From JAVKBW01 sp040222995 (GTDB taxonomy: Bacteria; Pseudomonadota; Alphaproteobacteria; UBA8366; Aestuariispiraceae): a stretch of DNA of 64,000 nt. The stretch lies in contig JAVKBW010000019.1 of NCBI GenBank assembly GCA_040222995.1, positions 248,001 through 312,000 on the forward strand, in the 5' to 3' direction. The translations under genes and the position numbers were made by a program. Below the pieces are notes generated by a model. The model had not been told where the DNA came from and ran no database searches. It saw only the letters and a program-made list of their open reading frames with translations. This document shows positions 34,000 through 43,246 of this stretch, piece after piece; the first letter of the stretch is position 1, and each line of letters opens with the position of its first letter.

Positions 34000-36357
34000 A
34001 TGCCTGATGACGTCGGGATCGGAGCCAATTTTGCGATGCCCTGGTCCAGCCAGCCGGGCCTCGGTGGTCTGGGGCTGGGTGTTGAACGCTATACAATAGC
34101 CGGCGGCGCTGCCGTGGTCGTTCCGGTCGAGGCCGGCGACCATATCAGCATTCGCGATGTGGAAGGCGCGCAGCCCTGCGAGATTGTGGCTTTTGACAAA
34201 AGCGGAGAAGTTTCCGACGCGATCGTCGGCGCGCTGAAGACGGGCGATGCGCCGGCCTTGGTCGCGAAACTGGCGAGCCGGCGGCCGGAAGATCAACGAT
34301 TTCGGAAACGCATGGACGCCCACAAGCTGACATCGGGCAAGTTCCGCAGCATGACCGTCTTCGGACCCGAAAGCGGAGCAGGCGACGTCGTTGAATTCAC
34401 CGCCGCCGAAAACGGTATGCTGGCGCTGACGTCCGTCGGTGATGCGATGTCGGTCGAAGGCGGTATGCCGCCGACGGAACTGATTATGTTCATAAAGCGC
34501 GCCAACCCGATGCGTGAAGGTGAGGGATGGCTGCCGGAGCCCCTGGCCGACCCGACGGCCGATTTTCAGGTCGACCGGACAACAGCGAAGGCCTACGAGG
34601 TCAAAAAAGGACAGTATGTCCAGATCATCGACAAGTTCGGCCGGCAATGCGCCGACTTCCAGGCGTTTTCGATGCGTACGGTCGATCAGGGGCGGGCGCT
34701 GCCGCTGGACACGACAACGACGCGGATGCTTCAGGGCAAGGGATATGTGGAGCCCGGATTCCATTCCAAGGTATTCGACCAGAACATGATTCCGCTGCTG
34801 GAAGTGGTGCAGGATTCCGTGTTGCGGCACGACACGCTGGGTACGACCTGCCACCCGCGATATTATGATGACCTTGGCTATATCGGACACAGAAACTGCG
34901 CCGACAATTTCAATGGGCAACTGGCGCCATACGGTATCGAAAGCCGTCCGGCCTGGATGGCGATCAACCTGTTTTTCAATACCTGGCTGGACGATAACCA
35001 GATCCATGCCGACGAACCGTGGACGCGGCCTGGCGACTACACGCTGATGCGGGCGCAGGAAGACCTTTTATGCGTCACAAGCGCCTGTCCGGACGATATC
35101 GACAGCGCGAACGGCTGGAACCCGACTGACATTCATGTCCGGGTTTACGACAGCACGGAAAAAATCAAACGCTCCTTTGGGTTTCGCAAGAGAACGGATT
35201 CGGATTTGGAAATGACAAAAGAAACAGGATTTCACCCCCGCACATCGGCGCTGACCCGCGATTTCGTGGAATACAACGGCTACTGGCTGCCTAACTCCTA
35301 CACCGCCTACGGCGCCAACGCAGAATACTGGGCCTGCCGGGAGAAGGCCATCATCATGGACCTGACCGCGCTGCGGAAATTCGAGATCATGGGGCCGGAT
35401 GCCGAGGAACTGTGCCAGGTCTGTCTGACCCGGAACGTCCGCAAGCTGTCCGTCGGTGAGGTCGTCTACAGCGCGATGTGCTACGAGACCGGCACGATGA
35501 TCGACGACGGCACGCTGTTCCGCATGACCGACACCAACTACCGCTGGATAGGTGGATCCGACCAGGGTGGCGACTGGCTGCGGGAGCAGGCTAAAAAGCG
35601 CAATCTGAACGTGATCGTCAAATCATCAACCGACCAGATTCACAACGTTTCGGTCCAGGGTCCGAACAGCCGCGCCATTCTGAAGGAAATCGTCTGGACG
35701 CCGCCGCATCAACCGGAACTGGAGGAACTGAACTGGTTCCGTTTCCTCGTCGGCAGGATAGGCGGCTACGAGGGCATTCCGATCATGGTGTCGCGAACCG
35801 GCTATACGGGCGAGCTGGGCTACGAAGTATGGTGCCATCCGGACAATGCGCCGGAGGTATGGGATGCGATCATGAAAGCCGGAGAACCGCACGGCATTGC
35901 GCCGCTGGGGTTGGAAGCACTGGATATGTTGCGCATCGAATCCGGGCTGATCTTCGCCAATTACGAATTCGACGACCAGACCGATCCCTTCGAGGCCGGG
36001 ATCGGGTTCACGGTGCCGCTGAAATCCAAAAACGACGATTTCATCGGCCGCGACGCCCTGCAGAAACGCAAGGACAACCCGCAGCGCAAACTGGTCGGGC
36101 TGGAGCTTGACGGCGACGAGGTCGCAGGACACGGCGATTGCGTGCGGGTCGGGCGGCACCAGGTCGGTGTCATTACCAGCGCAATGAAATCACCGGTACT
36201 GTCGAAAAACATCGCCCTGTGCCGGATAGCGGTCGAGTATGCCGAGCCGGGAACGGAGGTCGAAGTCGGCAAGCTGGACGGCCACCAGAAAAGGCTCCGT
36301 GCAAAGGTCACCGGCGTTTGCGCCTATGACCCGAAAAAGGAAAAACCGCGGTCCTAG
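34000..36357 (+). CDS. tdm: Trimethylamine N-oxide demethylase (DUF1989-GcvT fusion)
   Basis: 785 aa. Known Tdm enzymes convert TMAO to dimethylamine and formaldehyde with a Zn2+ site in a DUF1989-type domain, and pass formaldehyde to tetrahydrofolate in a C-terminal GcvT-like domain. Here a lead domain (about 25-170) precedes the DUF1989 core (about 190-400: VKKGQYVQIIDKFGRQCADFQAF; cysteines 217, 284, 300, 358, 363 are candidate metal ligands) and the GcvT half (about 415-785: YNGYWLP, SRTGYTGELGYEVWC, PLGLEALDMLRIESG). ATG with GGGAGG upstream. Its stop codon overlaps that of the convergent lysR (CTAG). Context with tmm makes the assignment strong; a sarcosine/dimethylglycine-type enzyme is the alternative. 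Confidence 0.88.
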   Translation: MPDDVGIGANFAMPWSSQPGLGGLGLGVERYTIAGGAAVVVPVEAGDHISIRDVEGAQPCEIVAFDKSGEVSDAIVGALKTGDAPALVAKLASRRPEDQRFRKRMDAHKLTSGKFRSMTVFGPESGAGDVVEFTAAENGMLALTSVGDAMSVEGGMPPTELIMFIKRANPMREGEGWLPEPLADPTADFQVDRTTAKAYEVKKGQYVQIIDKFGRQCADFQAFSMRTVDQGRALPLDTTTTRMLQGKGYVEPGFHSKVFDQNMIPLLEVVQDSVLRHDTLGTTCHPRYYDDLGYIGHRNCADNFNGQLAPYGIESRPAWMAINLFFNTWLDDNQIHADEPWTRPGDYTLMRAQEDLLCVTSACPDDIDSANGWNPTDIHVRVYDSTEKIKRSFGFRKRTDSDLEMTKETGFHPRTSALTRDFVEYNGYWLPNSYTAYGANAEYWACREKAIIMDLTALRKFEIMGPDAEELCQVCLTRNVRKLSVGEVVYSAMCYETGTMIDDGTLFRMTDTNYRWIGGSDQGGDWLREQAKKRNLNVIVKSSTDQIHNVSVQGPNSRAILKEIVWTPPHQPELEELNWFRFLVGRIGGYEGIPIMVSRTGYTGELGYEVWCHPDNAPEVWDAIMKAGEPHGIAPLGLEALDMLRIESGLIFANYEFDDQTDPFEAGIGFTVPLKSKNDDFIGRDALQKRKDNPQRKLVGLELDGDEVAGHGDCVRVGRHQVGVITSAMKSPVLSKNIALCRIAVEYAEPGTEVEVGKLDGHQKRLRAKVTGVCAYDPKKEKPRS

Positions 36358-37241
36358 AGAGAGCGGCCGAGTTCTTCCGACAGCCACTCGGTAAAGGCTT
36401 CGGTGGCGGGGGTGGCCATTTTCCGCGCCGGTTTGACGTAGTAATAGGCCTGCTGCATCGGAATGCTGGCCGCGAACGGGCGGGCCAGCTGTCCGCTGTC
36501 TATCAGGCCATTGGCGATCGTTTCATGCGCCAGGGCGATGCCTGTATTCGCCATCGCAGCCGTCAGGGTTATAACAAAGGTAGTTGCCAGATTGATGTCG
36601 GTATCATCGGGCAGGGTGATGTCCTGCGCCGCCAGCCAGCCATCCCAGCCACCAAGAATCTGGTCGCAGTCAAACAGACGATGCGACAGCAGGTCTTCCG
36701 GTGATGATAATGTAGCGGCGATTTCCGGCTTGCAGACAGGAAAGATCGTGTCGTGGCTGATCCGTTCGCCGATAACACCGTCCCAGTCGACCCGTTCGAA
36801 CCTGAATTCGACACAGGCGCCGGTTGGCGGCTCGGATGATGGCCACAGGGCCGTGGTGATGTTTATGGAAATCCACGGGTGCTTGTCGAACAGACGGTTC
36901 AGACGTGGCGTCAGCCAGAAAACGGAAAAGGCGAGGTTGGACTTGATCTCCAGGATCTGGCCACCATCCGCCCCCAGCAGGGCGTTCGTGCCGCGCGCCA
37001 GGGTGATAAAGGCTTCCTGGATTGTCGGCAGATAGGTGTGGCCGGACTGAGTTAATTCCAATGCCCGCGTGCGGCGGTAGAACAGCATCCGGCCCAGATG
37101 GTTTTCCAGCGCCTTGATTTGCTGGCTGACTGCCGATTGCGTCATGTTCAGTTCGCCGGCAGCCCCGGTGAAACTGAGATGCCTGGCCGAGGCCTCGAAT
37201 GCGCGAAGCCAGTTCAACGGCGGAAGTCTGTCTCTGGCCAT
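36354..37241 (-). CDS. LysR-family (GcvA-like) transcriptional regulator
   Basis: 295 aa. N-terminal helix-turn-helix LPPLNWLRAFEASARHLSFTGAAGELNMTQSAVSQQIKALENHLGRMLFYRRTRALELTQSG is of the GcvA/AmpR subgroup; the rest is a LysR substrate-binding domain. Divergent from the MocD-like oxygenase (125-bp spacer with a CATAAG/CTTATG repeat and a CTAAT box) and convergent with tdm. The best target is therefore the oxygenase-ferredoxin pair. Confidence 0.92.
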   Translation of the reverse strand: MARDRLPPLNWLRAFEASARHLSFTGAAGELNMTQSAVSQQIKALENHLGRMLFYRRTRALELTQSGHTYLPTIQEAFITLARGTNALLGADGGQILEIKSNLAFSVFWLTPRLNRLFDKHPWISINITTALWPSSEPPTGACVEFRFERVDWDGVIGERISHDTIFPVCKPEIAATLSSPEDLLSHRLFDCDQILGGWDGWLAAQDITLPDDTDINLATTFVITLTAAMANTGIALAHETIANGLIDSGQLARPFAASIPMQQAYYYVKPARKMATPATEAFTEWLSEELGRSL

Positions 37242-37260
37242 TCAGCCCTCATTACCGGCA

Positions 37261-37282
37261 CATAAGTTTCACTAATCTTATG
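37261..37282. promoter_or_regulatory. Inverted repeat between lysR and the MocD-like gene
   Basis: Arms CATAAG and CTTATG, perfect complements, with a 10-nt spacer that contains CTAAT, the pentamer known as the GcvA recognition box. It lies 20 bp from the lysR start and about 85 bp from the oxygenase start, a usual LysR operator position. Confidence 0.45.
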
Positions 37283-37366
37283 ACCGACGATTATTCGTTC
37301 GTAAAGAGGATACCGCCTCGGCACACTTCAGGTGTTGAAATGCACACTTGTTCCAGGATCATCTGC

Positions 37367-38395
37367 ATGACCGAGCATCGACCGACCAATGCATCCTCTT
37401 CCGGTATCAGAATCGACAAAAAGGCGATGAAGGCAATCGCCAGGCGCAGCGATGTGCCAGGGCTGCTGTATCTTCTGCAATGGGGGATCATGCTGGGCGT
37501 GACTGGTATCGGTGTGCATTTTGCCTGGGGCACGTGGTGGATCATTCCGGCGATGCTGGCCTATGCGACGGTGTTTTGTGTGCCGGTCTATGCGATCAGC
37601 CATGAAACCGCGCATGGCACGGCGTTCAAAAGCCGCTGGCTGAACGAAACGGTGTTTTACCTATCAGCGTTTTTCTATGGCGAAGAACCGTATCACCGGC
37701 GGTATTCCCACACCCGGCACCATACCTATACCTGGCAGGTTGGTCTCGACAGCCAGATGCCATTCGACACGCCGATGACGTTTGCCGGCTGGCTGAAGGA
37801 AGTTTCCGGTATTTTTTACCTTGGTTACTATATCAAACTGCTGGTCCGGCACGCGTTCGGCAGGTTCGACGAAAAGGTCCGGGTTTATACGCCGGTAACA
37901 GAACTGCCAAAACTCAAATGGGGTGCAAGGCTGTTTCTGCTCGGTTATGCCGGAATCGGAGGATTAATTGTTGCCGGCTATATGTGGCCGTTGATGTTTA
38001 TTGTTATCCCGCGCCTCGTCGGGTGGCCGGTAATGCTGCTGTTCACCCTGATCCAGCATGTCGAGATGGAAGAGAACAATCCGTCCATTCTCCACTCCAC
38101 CCGGTCATTTCGTACCAACTGGCTGGGCCGTTTCCTGTACATGAACATGAATTTTCATATCGAACACCACCTGTATCCGCAGGTGCCGTGGTATGCGTTG
38201 CCGAAGCTGAACGCATTGGTCGCGAAACAATTGCCGGAGCCGGACCCGGGGTTCTGGAGGACCAACCGGGAAGTATTGCAGGTTGTCGTCTGGCGCTCGC
38301 TCGGTAAACCAACCAAAGCGCCGACCATCCGCCAGGCGCCGCACATGATAACCGAAGGCGGTTATACGCCTGTTGCGAAGGCATCGATGACATGA
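37367..38395 (+). CDS. MocD-like membrane di-iron oxygenase / fatty-acid-desaturase family
   Basis: 342 aa with four or more membrane helices and the three histidine boxes of integral-membrane di-iron enzymes: H79-ETA-H83, H115-TR-HH119 and H264-IE-HH268. The sequence FHIEHHLYPQVPWYALPKLN is shared with MocD-type hydrocarbon oxygenases from rhizopine catabolism, where MocD with ferredoxin MocE removes an O-methyl group. The next gene is a MocE-like Rieske ferredoxin (28 bp), so the pair probably acts together. Start at 37367, preceded by CAGGA; the open frame extends farther without sense. Substrate unknown; a lipid desaturase is the alternative. Confidence 0.8.
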   Translation: MTEHRPTNASSSGIRIDKKAMKAIARRSDVPGLLYLLQWGIMLGVTGIGVHFAWGTWWIIPAMLAYATVFCVPVYAISHETAHGTAFKSRWLNETVFYLSAFFYGEEPYHRRYSHTRHHTYTWQVGLDSQMPFDTPMTFAGWLKEVSGIFYLGYYIKLLVRHAFGRFDEKVRVYTPVTELPKLKWGARLFLLGYAGIGGLIVAGYMWPLMFIVIPRLVGWPVMLLFTLIQHVEMEENNPSILHSTRSFRTNWLGRFLYMNMNFHIEHHLYPQVPWYALPKLNALVAKQLPEPDPGFWRTNREVLQVVVWRSLGKPTKAPTIRQAPHMITEGGYTPVAKASMT

Positions 38396-38423
38396 ACAGC
38401 GAGAATATTGAAAGGATCGGGAA

Positions 38424-38732
38424 ATGAGCGACTGGATCCGCGTCTGCGATGCTGATGAAATCGAACAGGAAGATCTCGTACGCTTTGATCACGGCGACCG
38501 GTCCTATGCGATCTACAATACCGAACAGGGGTTTTTCGCAACAGACGGGCTCTGTACCCATGAAGAACAGCATCTGGAAGACGGCATTGTCATCGGCACG
38601 GTAATCGAATGCCCGTTACACCAGGGACGGTTCGATATTCCGACCGGCAAGGCGCTCTCCGCACCGGTATGCGTCGATCTTCAAACCTATGAAGTCAAAA
38701 TAGAGGCCGGTTCGGTTTTTATCCGGCTTTGA
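38424..38732 (+). CDS. MocE-like Rieske [2Fe-2S] ferredoxin
   Basis: 102 aa, one Rieske domain: C44-T-H46 and C63-PL-H66 bind the cluster with two Cys and two His. The sequence GLCTHEEQHLEDG and IECPLHQGRFDIPTGKAL is typical of MocE/small Rieske ferredoxins that feed oxygenases. No ferredoxin reductase (MocF-like) is adjacent, so electrons must come from a reductase elsewhere. Cotranscribed with the oxygenase upstream. Confidence 0.9.
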   Translation: MSDWIRVCDADEIEQEDLVRFDHGDRSYAIYNTEQGFFATDGLCTHEEQHLEDGIVIGTVIECPLHQGRFDIPTGKALSAPVCVDLQTYEVKIEAGSVFIRL

Positions 38733-38826
38733 CGTCAACGGACACATAGTTCTGCTTGATTTTGCCTGATGTCATATCCGGGCAACCAATGTATCGTGCC
38801 CGCGACTGACTGAGATAGGATACAGC

Positions 38827-40026
38827 ATGACACAGAATGAAGGGTTCGACCAGGCGCGTCTGGGGCGGATCGACGACTGGATGCGGCGCTATGTGGACGA
38901 CGGAAAGTTTCCCGGCTGCTCGGTCCTGATCTCGCGCAACGGCACCATCGTACACCGGTTCGAAACCGGCAACCGGTCGATCGGGAAACAGCTTTCCTTC
39001 GCGGCGGATACCATCGTGCGGATTTTCTCGATGAGCAAACTGATAACCTCGACGGCAATGATGCTGCTGGTGGAGAGAGGTCTTGTTCATCTTGAAGCGC
39101 CGGTCAGCGCATTTCTGCCGGAATTCAAGGATTGCCGCGCGCTGGTCGATGGCGCAACGTCGCTCGATCAGACCGAACCCTGCGCCGCGCCGACCCTTCA
39201 CCACCTGCTGACCCATACCGCGGGCATGACCTACGGGCTGAACGAGTCTTTGTTGTCCGATGCCTATGACAAGGCGGGGCTGAATTTTTTTCCCGATAAC
39301 AAAACACTGGCGGAAAAGGTTCGCGATCTTGCCGCCCTACCATTGATGTTCACGCCGGGGTCCCGGTTCGAATATTCCGCGTCCATCGATGTTGCGGGGC
39401 GCGTTGTTGAAGCGGTGTCCGGCAAAACGCTCGACCGGTTTCTGCGCGACGAGATATTTGCACCCCTGGGCATGGATGAAACATGGTTCGCTCTGCCGGA
39501 AGACAAGATCGACCGCTTCGCCGACTGCTGCGAGCTGACCGACACCGATCCTATGCGGCTGTATGATTCAGCAGAAGATAGCCGGTATCTTGAAGGACGG
39601 GTAACAACGCTCTCCGGCGGCGGCGGGCTGCTGTCGACACTCGATGATTATTTCCGGTTCGGCGAAATGATTCGCCGGGGCGGGGCGCTAGATGGTGAAC
39701 GATTATTGTCACCACGCACCGTATCCTTCATGCGGCAGAACCACCTGCCGAGCACGGTCGCCTCGGTAAATCCGACATCGTTCGCCGAAATGCCGATGGA
39801 TGTCGTGGGTTTCGGTATCGGCGGGGCGGTGGTGACCGACCCGGCGAAGATGGGCGTGCCGGGATCTGTCGGCGATTTCGGCTGGGGCGGCCTGGCCAGC
39901 ACCTTTTTCTGGACCGATCCGGTGGAACAGTTGACGGTGCTTTTTTTCACCCAGCTTATTCCGTCCGACGCCTACCCGAACCGCGCCGAACTGAAGGCGC
40001 TGGTGCATGGTGCGCTGGTAGACTAG
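38827..40026 (+). CDS. Serine hydrolase of the class C beta-lactamase / family VIII esterase type
   Basis: 399 aa, no signal peptide. The serine/lysine pair is S-M-S-K in RIFSMSKLITSTAMMLL (about residue 68); HTAGMTYG follows; the tyrosine motif is FEYSASIDVAGR, i.e. Y-S-A rather than the Y-x-N of true beta-lactamases, and the C-terminal motif is FGWGGLASTFFW. This combination is characteristic of family VIII esterases and related amidases, acting on esters or amides in the cytoplasm. It lies 94 bp after the Rieske gene on the same strand and may belong to the same transcription unit. Substrate unknown. Confidence 0.82.
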   Translation: MTQNEGFDQARLGRIDDWMRRYVDDGKFPGCSVLISRNGTIVHRFETGNRSIGKQLSFAADTIVRIFSMSKLITSTAMMLLVERGLVHLEAPVSAFLPEFKDCRALVDGATSLDQTEPCAAPTLHHLLTHTAGMTYGLNESLLSDAYDKAGLNFFPDNKTLAEKVRDLAALPLMFTPGSRFEYSASIDVAGRVVEAVSGKTLDRFLRDEIFAPLGMDETWFALPEDKIDRFADCCELTDTDPMRLYDSAEDSRYLEGRVTTLSGGGGLLSTLDDYFRFGEMIRRGGALDGERLLSPRTVSFMRQNHLPSTVASVNPTSFAEMPMDVVGFGIGGAVVTDPAKMGVPGSVGDFGWGGLASTFFWTDPVEQLTVLFFTQLIPSDAYPNRAELKALVHGALVD

Positions 40027-40033
40027 ATCGGGT

Positions 40034-41554
40034 TTAGTCCAGCCCGTTCTCGATCGCATCCAGTACCGCGCCGCTCCTCACCAGGTTCGCTGCAGCTTCG
40101 ATATCCGGCGCGATCAGGCGGTCGTCGCCCAGCGTCGGCACGTCGTCGCGCAGACGGTCGATAGCCGCCTGTAGCGGTGCGCTGGTCTGCAGGGGCGTGC
40201 GAAATTCGATGCCCTGTGACGCGACGAGATATTCGATGGCCAATATGTTCGTCAGGTTGGCCTTCATCGAAAGCAGCCGGTAAGCAGCGTGACAGGCCAT
40301 CGAAACATGGTCCTCCTGATTAGCGCTGGTCGGCGTTGAATCGACGGAACACGGGGCCGCCTTCTGTTTGTTTTCCGACATCAGCGCGGCGCTGGTGACT
40401 TCGGCAATCATGAAGCCCGAATTCAGACCCGGACGCGGTGTCAGGAAGGCGGGCAGGCCGAAATTCATCGCCGGGTCGACCAGCATGGCGATGCGGCGCT
40501 GTGCAATCGCACCGATCTCGGCAATCGCCAGCGCCATCTGGTCGGCCGCGAAGGCCACCGGTTCAGCATGGAAGTTACCACCGGAAACGATATCGCCGTC
40601 TTCCAGCACCAGCGGATTATCGGTCACCGCATTCGCTTCGATTTCCAGCGTATGGGCAATGACGTCCAGAAGGTCGAGACACGCCCCCATCACCTGCGGT
40701 TGGCAGCGCAGACAATACGGGTCCTGCACCCGTTGATCGTCCTCGCGGTGAGATTCCCGTATTTCCGAGCCGGTCATCAGCGCGCGCAGAACCTCGCCGG
40801 CCTCGATCTGTCCGGCATGGCCGCGAAGCTCATGCACTTCCGCGCGGAACGGGGCGGACGACCCCATTGCGGCGTCGGTGGAAAGCGCACCCGTTACCAA
40901 GGCGGTTTTTGCCAGACGACGGGTTTCGAACAGGGCGGCGAGCGCCAGCGCGGTCGAAACCTGGGTGCCGTTGATCATGCCGAGGCCTTCTTTCGGCCCG
41001 AGTTCAATCGGTTCCAACCCGGCATTCGAAAGCGCATCACGAGCGGGCATCCGCTCGCCATCGATCGTCGCTTCGCCTTCGCCTATCAGGGCGGCAGTCA
41101 TATGGGCGAGGGGGGCAAGATCGCCGCTCGCGCCAACCGATCCCTGCGCCGGGATCACCGGCAGGACGTTCTTCGACAACATGGCCTGCAACAGTTGAAT
41201 AAGATCCCACCGCACGCCGGATGCGCCCCGGCCCAGCGAGATCAGTTTTGTTGTCATAATCAATCGCACGACGCCGTCGGCTAGGGCCGGGCCGACACCG
41301 CTGGCATGCGACAGGATCAGATTGCGTTGCAGCGTTGCGGTATCCGCCGGCGCGATGCGGGTCTGCGCCAGTTTTCCGAACCCTGTATTGACGCCGTAGA
41401 CGGCATCTTTTCCGTTGGCGGCCGCCATGACAGTCGCATGCGCTGTTTCCACCGCTTCCCGGCAGTCGGCATCGAGAGACACCGGTTGGGGGCTGCGATA
41501 GATGGCTTCCAGCGTGGTGAGATCGACGTCGGGAGGCGTGAGAATCAGGGTCAT
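40034..41554 (-). CDS. hutH: Histidine ammonia-lyase
   Basis: 506 aa, removes ammonia from histidine to give urocanate. The MIO cofactor is formed from the Ala142-Ser143-Gly144 triad in GSVGASGDLAPLAH; NTGFGKLA, GTQVSTALALAALFETR and the SVDSTPTSANQEDHVSM segment are also intact. The frame runs on upstream inside hutU, but the true ATG is at 41554, 2 nt after the hutU stop codon, indicating coupling. Last gene of hutI-hutU-hutH. Confidence 0.97.
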   Translation of the reverse strand: MTLILTPPDVDLTTLEAIYRSPQPVSLDADCREAVETAHATVMAAANGKDAVYGVNTGFGKLAQTRIAPADTATLQRNLILSHASGVGPALADGVVRLIMTTKLISLGRGASGVRWDLIQLLQAMLSKNVLPVIPAQGSVGASGDLAPLAHMTAALIGEGEATIDGERMPARDALSNAGLEPIELGPKEGLGMINGTQVSTALALAALFETRRLAKTALVTGALSTDAAMGSSAPFRAEVHELRGHAGQIEAGEVLRALMTGSEIRESHREDDQRVQDPYCLRCQPQVMGACLDLLDVIAHTLEIEANAVTDNPLVLEDGDIVSGGNFHAEPVAFAADQMALAIAEIGAIAQRRIAMLVDPAMNFGLPAFLTPRPGLNSGFMIAEVTSAALMSENKQKAAPCSVDSTPTSANQEDHVSMACHAAYRLLSMKANLTNILAIEYLVASQGIEFRTPLQTSAPLQAAIDRLRDDVPTLGDDRLIAPDIEAAANLVRSGAVLDAIENGLD

Positions 41555-41556
41555 TT

Positions 41557-43230
41557 CTAGTTCCCCAGAATGCCGGGCAGGCGCAGGCCGTGTTCCCTGG
41601 CGCAGTCGATGGCGATGTCGTATCCGGCATCGGCGTGCCGCATTACCCCGGTCGCCGGGTCGTTCCACAACACCCGCTCGATGCGTTTTGCCGCATCGTC
41701 GGACCCGTCGCAGCAGATCACCATGCCGGCATGCTGGGAAAAGCCCATGCCGACGCCGCCGCCGTGATGCAGCGATACCCATGTCGCCCCACCGGCAGTG
41801 TTCAGCAGCGCGTTAAGCAAGGGCCAGTCGGACACTGCGTCCGAGCCGTCTTTCATCGCTTCGGTTTCCCGGTTGGGTGAGGCGACAGAGCCGGAATCCA
41901 GATGGTCGCGGCCGATCACGACCGGCGCTTTCAACTCTCCCGAGGCGACCATTTCGTTGAAGGCGAGGCCCAGCCGGTGCCGGTCGCCGAGACCGACCCA
42001 GCAGATCCGCGCCGGCAGACCCTGGAAGGCGATCCGCTCGCGCGCCATGTCCAGCCAGTTATGCAGGTGTTCGTCGTTCGGCATCAGTTCCTTCACCTTG
42101 GCGTCGGTCTTGTAGATGTCTTCCGGATCGCCGGACAGGGCGCACCAGCGGAACGGGCCGACGCCGCGGCAGAACAGCGGACGGATATAGGCCGGCACGA
42201 AGCCGGGAAAGGCGAAGGCGTTTTCCAGCCCTTCGTCCTTGGCCACCTGACGGATGTTGTTGCCATAGTCGAGGGTCGGGATACCCCGATCCCAGAAATC
42301 AAGCATCGCCTGAACATGCACCTTCATTGAAGCACGGGCCGCCTTTTCGACGGCATCCGGGTCGCTCTCACGCTTTTCGCGCCATTCAGCAATCGTCCAG
42401 CCTGACGGCAGATAGCCGTTCACCGGGTCATGCGCCGATGTCTGGTCGGTCACCATATCCGGCTTCACGCCGCGGTTGACCAGTTCGGGGTAGATGTCGG
42501 CGGCATTGCCGACAAGGCCGACGCTTTTCGCTTCCCCGGCCTTGGTCCAGGCGTCGATCATGGCGAGCGCGTCATCCAGCGTATTCGCCTTTTCATCGAC
42601 ATAGCGGGTGCGGATACGGAAATCGATGCGGTCTTCATCGCATTCGACGGCAAGGCAGCAGGCGCCGGCGAAGACGGCGGCGAGGGGCTGTGCGCCGCCC
42701 ATGCCGCCCAGACCGGCGGTCAGAATCCATTTGCCGGTCAGGTTGCCGTCATAGTGCTGGCGGCCGGCTTCCGCGAAGGTCTCGTAGGTGCCCTGCACGA
42801 TGCCCTGGGTGCCGATATAGATCCATGATCCGGCCGTCATCTGGCCGTACATCATCAGACCCTTGCGGTCGAGTTCGTTGAAGTGCTGCCAGTTCGCCCA
42901 GTGCGGCACGATGTTGGAATTTGCGATCAGTACGCGGGGCGCGTTTTCATGCGTCTTGAACACGCCGACCGGTTTGCCGGATTGCACCAGTAGCGTTTCG
43001 TCCTCGTTCAGGGTTTTCAGCGAGGCCGCGATCCGGTCAAAATCGTTCCAGGTTCGCGCGGCCCGGCCGATACCGCCATAGACGATCAGTTCATGCGGCG
43101 CTTCCGCGACATCCGGGTCCAGGTTGTTCATCAGCATCCGGTACGGCGCTTCCGTTACCCAGGACTTGCAGTTCAGTTCCGTACCGCGTGGCGCACGGAC
43201 GTCGCGAACATTATGGCGGGGGTTGCTCAT
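41557..43230 (-). CDS. hutU: Urocanate hydratase
   Basis: 557 aa, the exact family length. NAD+-dependent hydration of urocanate to imidazolonepropionate. Conserved segments: LMMYGQMTAGSWIYIGTQGIVQGTYETF, GKWILTAGLGGMGGAQPLAAV, RPLFCRGVGPFRWCALSG with the active-site cysteine, and HHGGGVGMGFSQHAG near the end. ATG at 43230 begins MSNPRHNVRDVRAPRG; the upstream extension is not conserved. 16 bp after hutI, 2 nt before hutH. Confidence 0.97.
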   Translation of the reverse strand: MSNPRHNVRDVRAPRGTELNCKSWVTEAPYRMLMNNLDPDVAEAPHELIVYGGIGRAARTWNDFDRIAASLKTLNEDETLLVQSGKPVGVFKTHENAPRVLIANSNIVPHWANWQHFNELDRKGLMMYGQMTAGSWIYIGTQGIVQGTYETFAEAGRQHYDGNLTGKWILTAGLGGMGGAQPLAAVFAGACCLAVECDEDRIDFRIRTRYVDEKANTLDDALAMIDAWTKAGEAKSVGLVGNAADIYPELVNRGVKPDMVTDQTSAHDPVNGYLPSGWTIAEWREKRESDPDAVEKAARASMKVHVQAMLDFWDRGIPTLDYGNNIRQVAKDEGLENAFAFPGFVPAYIRPLFCRGVGPFRWCALSGDPEDIYKTDAKVKELMPNDEHLHNWLDMARERIAFQGLPARICWVGLGDRHRLGLAFNEMVASGELKAPVVIGRDHLDSGSVASPNRETEAMKDGSDAVSDWPLLNALLNTAGGATWVSLHHGGGVGMGFSQHAGMVICCDGSDDAAKRIERVLWNDPATGVMRHADAGYDIAIDCAREHGLRLPGILGN

Positions 43231-43246
43231 GATCGTCTCCTTGAAA

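Noticed and set aside
33466..35007. Minus-strand open frame of 513 codons opposite the cupin and first part of tdm
   Set aside because: It crosses two well supported genes and the control region and shows no domain.
38827..40026. Beta-lactamase resistance gene
   Set aside because: Missing signal peptide and the Y-x-N motif; family VIII esterase features fit better.
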